64,000 nt of DNA from Clostridia bacterium. Its GTDB lineage: Bacteria; Bacillota; Clostridia; TANB77; CAG-508. Numbering within the stretch: the first letter of the stretch is position 1; the number at the start of each line of letters is the position of its first letter. The notes under the pieces were generated by a model. It was not told where the DNA came from, made no database searches, and saw only the letters and a program-made list of their open reading frames with translations. Both the position numbers and the translations under genes were made by a program. Shown in pieces: positions 61,425 to 64,000 of the stretch. The DNA is taken from NCBI GenBank assembly GCA_017437145.1, contig JAFSBT010000005.1, positions 74,017 through 138,016 of the forward strand, written 5' to 3'.

Positions 61425-61577
61425 ATGTTAAAACAAATTGCATGGAATACTTTTAAAAATACCGGAGATATAAACACATATTTGGAACTAAAACAAGTAA
61501 GAGATATGGAACAAATTATAAAGGCGGAAAAATATGAAAATATTAAAGACGAAGGGAATAGTAATTATAGAAAATAA
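61425..61577 (+). CDS. yqzL: YqzL-like small protein
   Basis: A 50-residue protein with the YqzL pattern 'AWNTFKNTGDINTYLELKQV' (Trp, TGxxxxYLxxK). It sits between era and recO, exactly as in Bacillus. AAGGAG lies nine bases before ATG 61425; an in-frame ATG two codons earlier is less well placed. Its last 44 bases overlap recO in another frame. Function unknown. Confidence 0.78.
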   Translation: MLKQIAWNTFKNTGDINTYLELKQVRDMEQIIKAEKYENIKDEGNSNYRK

Positions 61578-62250
61578 TATGGCTGATTTCGATAAAATGC
61601 TAACAATATTAACACCTAATGGGAAAATTGAGGCTATTGCAAAAGGGGCTAGAAGACCTAGAAGTTTGTTGTTGGCAGGTACTCAGTTTTTATGTTTTGG
61701 AGAATTCATGTTATATAGAAGTGGGAATATTTATAACGTAAATTCCTGTGAAACAATAGAGGTTTTTTATAATATAAGAACTGATTTAGACAAATTAAAA
61801 TATGCGGCACATATAACAAAAATCATAAATGATGTTACAACTGAGAATCAAAATAGCTATAAAATTTTACAGCTATATTTAAATACATTATATACAATTT
61901 CAAATACTGATAAAAGTTTAGATTTTATAATTTCAATATTTAAATTAAGACTTTTATCAATAATAGGATTCAGGCCAATTATTGATAGTTGTCAAGTTTG
62001 TAAAAATCAAGAAAATTTTTCATATTTTAGTTTGCGAGATAATGGTTTTAAATGTAAGGCTTGTGGAAAAACAGATAAAGGTGCAATAGAGATTTCAGAA
62101 ACTACAAAAGATGCAATAAGGTACATAATATTAGCTGATTCGAAAAAAATTTTTTCATTTGATATACCTGAGGAATCAATTAAAGAATTAGAAATAATAT
62201 CTAAACTATTTTTAAATGAAAAATTAGAAAAAGAATACAAGATAATTTAA
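61534..62250 (+). CDS. recO: DNA repair protein RecO
   Basis: A 238-residue recombination mediator that loads RecA on SSB-coated DNA with RecR. It has an N-terminal OB fold ('TKGIVIIENNMADFDKMLTILTPNGKIEAIAKGARRPRS'), a helical domain, and the zinc-binding 'CQVCKNQ ... CKACG' near 152-174. Length is typical. It converges with the DtxR-family gene; their stop codons are separated by two bases. Confidence 0.94.
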   Translation: MKILKTKGIVIIENNMADFDKMLTILTPNGKIEAIAKGARRPRSLLLAGTQFLCFGEFMLYRSGNIYNVNSCETIEVFYNIRTDLDKLKYAAHITKIINDVTTENQNSYKILQLYLNTLYTISNTDKSLDFIISIFKLRLLSIIGFRPIIDSCQVCKNQENFSYFSLRDNGFKCKACGKTDKGAIEISETTKDAIRYIILADSKKIFSFDIPEESIKELEIISKLFLNEKLEKEYKII

Positions 62251-62252
62251 AA

Positions 62253-62618
62253 TTATGTATTCAAATATTTTTTTAAACAATCAGTAGTTTCTTGGCTTAT
62301 TACATGTTCTATTTTACAACAATCAATTTCAGCAATTTCTTTGCTAACACCAATTTTTAATAAAAAGTTATAAATAAGTATATGTTTATCATATACTTTT
62401 TTTGCTAAATTTCTACCTGATTCAGTCATGATTATATTGCTATAATTACTTTTTTCAATTAAATTTAGTTTATTTAGTTCATTCATTGCTTTATTTACAG
62501 CAGGTTTTGATACTCCTAATTTAGCGGCAATATCAACAGATTTTATTTCTCCTTTTTCTTGTTCAATCATATAAATTGCCTCAATATAATCTTCTATAGA
62601 TTTTGATAATTCTTTCAT
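62253..62618 (-). CDS. DtxR/MntR-family metal-dependent regulator
   Basis: A 121-residue winged-helix regulator. The DNA-binding domain (1-65) reads 'EDYIEAIYMIEQEKGEIKSVDIAAKLGVSKPAVNKAMNEL'; the dimerisation/metal region has 'DCCKIEHVISQETTDCLKKYL', with the Cys/Glu/His ligands expected in the family. It lacks the SH3-like third domain, as in MntR/TroR types. It is divergent from feoAB, whose promoter carries inverted repeats, so it probably represses iron uptake when metal is bound. Confidence 0.9.
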   Translation of the reverse strand: MKELSKSIEDYIEAIYMIEQEKGEIKSVDIAAKLGVSKPAVNKAMNELNKLNLIEKSNYSNIIMTESGRNLAKKVYDKHILIYNFLLKIGVSKEIAEIDCCKIEHVISQETTDCLKKYLNT

Positions 62619-62746
62619 AAAAACCTCCGTATAAGAGATGTTATATAAATATATACAAAGTATATCATAAAAAAAGTAAATGTGAAATATATTTAATTAA
62701 TAAATTAGGACAATCCATAATTATTTAAATAGAAATAATTATGGAT

Positions 62747-62803
62747 GATGTGTGAGGTGAGAGGTGTGAGGTGCGATTTTAAAATTCCCACTTCTCACTT
62801 CTG
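62747..62803. repeat. Dispersed imperfect palindrome, GTGAGAGGTG family (copy 5, short)
   Basis: GTGTGAGGTGAGAGGTGTGAGG pairs imperfectly with CCCACTTCTCACTTC. It lies in the DtxR-feoA gap, upstream of the feo promoter. Confidence 0.65.
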
Positions 62804-62810
62804 AATATAA

Positions 62811-62883
62811 AAAAGTTAAACATATTTAACTTTTCCTATTGACAAATAAAAATACAAATATTAAAATGTTAACAAAGGTTAAC
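62811..62883 (+). promoter_or_regulatory. feoAB promoter with flanking inverted-repeat operators
   Basis: TTGACA (62839-62844), a 17-bp spacer, then TAAAAT (62862-62867). Upstream lies a perfect inverted repeat AAAAGTTAAA-CATA-TTTAACTTTT (62811-62834). Just downstream of the -10 lie two GTTAAC palindromes (62868-62873 and 62878-62883) separated by AAAG. Both share the GTTAA half-site, as expected for a metal-dependent DtxR-family repressor. Confidence 0.7.
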
Positions 62884-62905
62884 TTATTTAAAGCGAGGAG
62901 GAAAA

Positions 62906-63169
62906 ATGAAAAAAGAAAATTCAGAAAAAAACAAGGCTACATATCTAAGTGATTTAAAGATTGGACAAAAGGCTAAAGTTATTAAATTAAATGAACAAAA
63001 TAAAGCTATAAGAAGACATCTGTTAGACATGGGAATTACAAAAGGTGTAAAAGTTACAATAAAGAAAATCGCACCTATGGGAGATCCTGTTGATATTGAG
63101 TTAAGAGATTATGAATTGTGCCTTAGAAAAGCAGATCTAAAACAGATAGAAGTAGAGGTGATAGAGTGA
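62906..63169 (+). CDS. feoA: Ferrous iron transport protein A
   Basis: An 87-residue SH3-like cytoplasmic protein that assists FeoB. 'LKIGQKAKVIKLNEQNKAIRRHLLDMGITKGVKVTIKKIAPMGDPVDIEL' over residues 13-62 is the FeoA core. GAGGAGG precedes the ATG. Its stop overlaps the feoB GTG start. Confidence 0.93.
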   Translation: MKKENSEKNKATYLSDLKIGQKAKVIKLNEQNKAIRRHLLDMGITKGVKVTIKKIAPMGDPVDIELRDYELCLRKADLKQIEVEVIE

Positions 63170-64000
63170 AAATTGCATTAGTAGGAAATCAAAATAGTGG
63201 AAAAACAACGCTTTTTAATACTTTAACAGGAATGAATGCAAAAATAGGTAATTGGCCAGGTGTTACAATTGAAAAGAAAGTTGGGAAAATTAAAAAAACA
63301 ATACATGAAATTATAGATTTGCCAGGAATATATTCATTAAGTCCATATAGTACAGAAGAAGAGATTTCTAGAAAATTTATTTTTGAAGAAAAACCAGATG
63401 TAATAATAAATATTGTTGATAGTACATCTTTAGAAAGAAGCCTATATTTAACAACACAATTATTGGAATTAGATTGTAAAGTAATTGTTGCATTAAACAT
63501 GACTGATATTTTAGCAAAAAAAGGAATTAGTATAAATGAAACAAAGTTAGAAAAAGAATTAGGCACAAAAGTTATAAAGATATCAGCATTAAAGGAAACA
63601 GGTATAACAGAATTACTTGAAGAGATAAATAAAAAGAAAAATTATAATTCTAAAAAAATTTATGAGGATGATATAGAAAATCTAATTAGCAAAGTAAGCG
63701 AATTATTGGATACAAAAACAATAAATAAAAGATTTGTAGCTGTGAAACTTATAGAAAAGGATGAGAGGTTTAAGTACTTAAATACTCCTAGCATAAGTAA
63801 AATGGTACAAGAGTTATCGGATAACTATGAAGAAGATTTAGAAGAAATAATTGCGACTCAAAGGTATGAATTTATAGAAAAAATAAAGAAGGTTTCTGTA
63901 ATAGAAAAACAAATTAAAGAAACTATATCAGATAAAATTGATAAAATTTTATTAAATAAATGGTTATCTTTCCCAATATTTATAGCAATAATGTTTTTAA
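63166..64000 (+). CDS. feoB: Ferrous iron transport protein B (truncated by window end)
   Basis: The first 278 codons of FeoB, starting at GTG 63166, which overlaps the feoA stop (GTGA). The G-protein domain is clear: G1 'LVGNQNSGKTTLFNTLTG', G2 region 'GNWPGVTIEKK', G3 'IIDLPGIYSLSPYS', and G4 'ALNMTD'. A helical spacer follows, and the first transmembrane segment begins at the very edge ('WLSFPIFIAIMFL'). It imports Fe2+, driven by nucleotide hydrolysis. The rest lies beyond the window. Confidence 0.95.
   Translation, partial: MKIALVGNQNSGKTTLFNTLTGMNAKIGNWPGVTIEKKVGKIKKTIHEIIDLPGIYSLSPYSTEEEISRKFIFEEKPDVIINIVDSTSLERSLYLTTQLLELDCKVIVALNMTDILAKKGISINETKLEKELGTKVIKISALKETGITELLEEINKKKNYNSKKIYEDDIENLISKVSELLDTKTINKRFVAVKLIEKDERFKYLNTPSISKMVQELSDNYEEDLEEIIATQRYEFIEKIKKVSVIEKQIKETISDKIDKILLNKWLSFPIFIAIMFL

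Noticed and set aside
1..64000. CRISPR array
   Set aside because: No regularly spaced identical repeats; the dispersed repeats are palindromes far apart.

Overview
This window is low-GC, AGA-rich DNA from an anaerobic, spore-forming Clostridia-type Firmicute. The evidence is strong Shine-Dalgarno sites, a Phe T-box, pyruvate formate-lyase, FeoAB, and the sporulation genes yyaC, spoIVFA/spoIVFB, yaaL-bofA, pdaA and yqfC/yqfD. An uncultured gut lineage is my inference; no rRNA or marker comparison could be made.

Layout. 0-10 kb: two giant surface proteins. 10-13 kb: sporulation genes. 13-16 kb (minus): pflB-pflA. 16-18.3 kb: an SH3/GH18-like protein and mltG. 18.3-19.6 kb (minus): a glucose-6-phosphate isomerase of clearly foreign composition, next to tRNA-Leu(UAA). 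20-21.7 kb: a Sel1-repeat protein. 21.9-26.4 kb: a peptidoglycan-terminus cluster (alpha/beta hydrolase, membrane MurF-like ligase, D-Ala-D-Ala ligase family, unknown) behind a VanX-like remnant. 27.8-32.7 kb: rpiB, maf, T-box, pheST. 33-36.4 kb: cdaA, a triple-repeat protein, truA. 36.4-41.7 kb: engB, serS, a run of small membrane proteins, rpsT. 42-47 kb: dGTPase-like, yaaL-bofA, hpt-uvrC, methyltransferase. 47.4-50.4 kb: a complete agr quorum-sensing locus (agrBD facing agrAC). 50.5-53.8 kb (minus): a MurT/GatD-like pair with a PLP racemase. 54-62 kb: beta-helix surface protein, pdaA, yqfCD, ybeY, DUF3048 lipoprotein, era-yqzL-recO. 62.2-64 kb: DtxR-family regulator divergent from feoAB (feoB cut by the window end).

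Most notable observation. Four otherwise intact, conserved genes (truA, bofA, yqfD and the racemase) are each broken by apparent +1 frameshifts, three of them in truA. At all six sites the zero-frame codon is CGG, followed by A or T, and skipping the C makes the next codon GGA or GGT (Gly) and restores the conserved full-length protein. Scanning every gene in the window by eye, I found no other in-frame CGG in the native genes. The only in-frame CGG read as Arg is in the foreign-looking isomerase. This fits a codon, CGG, that is unassigned or 'hungry' in this organism and is read by +1 frameshifting or as a four-base CGGW glycine codon. A systematic sequencing artefact is the main alternative.

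Other structure. Two families of dispersed intergenic palindromes (about 100 bp 'GTGAGAGGTG' type; 'GTAGGGGCG...' type) recur across the window. Several long, near-perfect hairpins overlap or abut ribosome-binding sites, including those of spoIVFA and bofA, whose products belong to the same complex in Bacillus.
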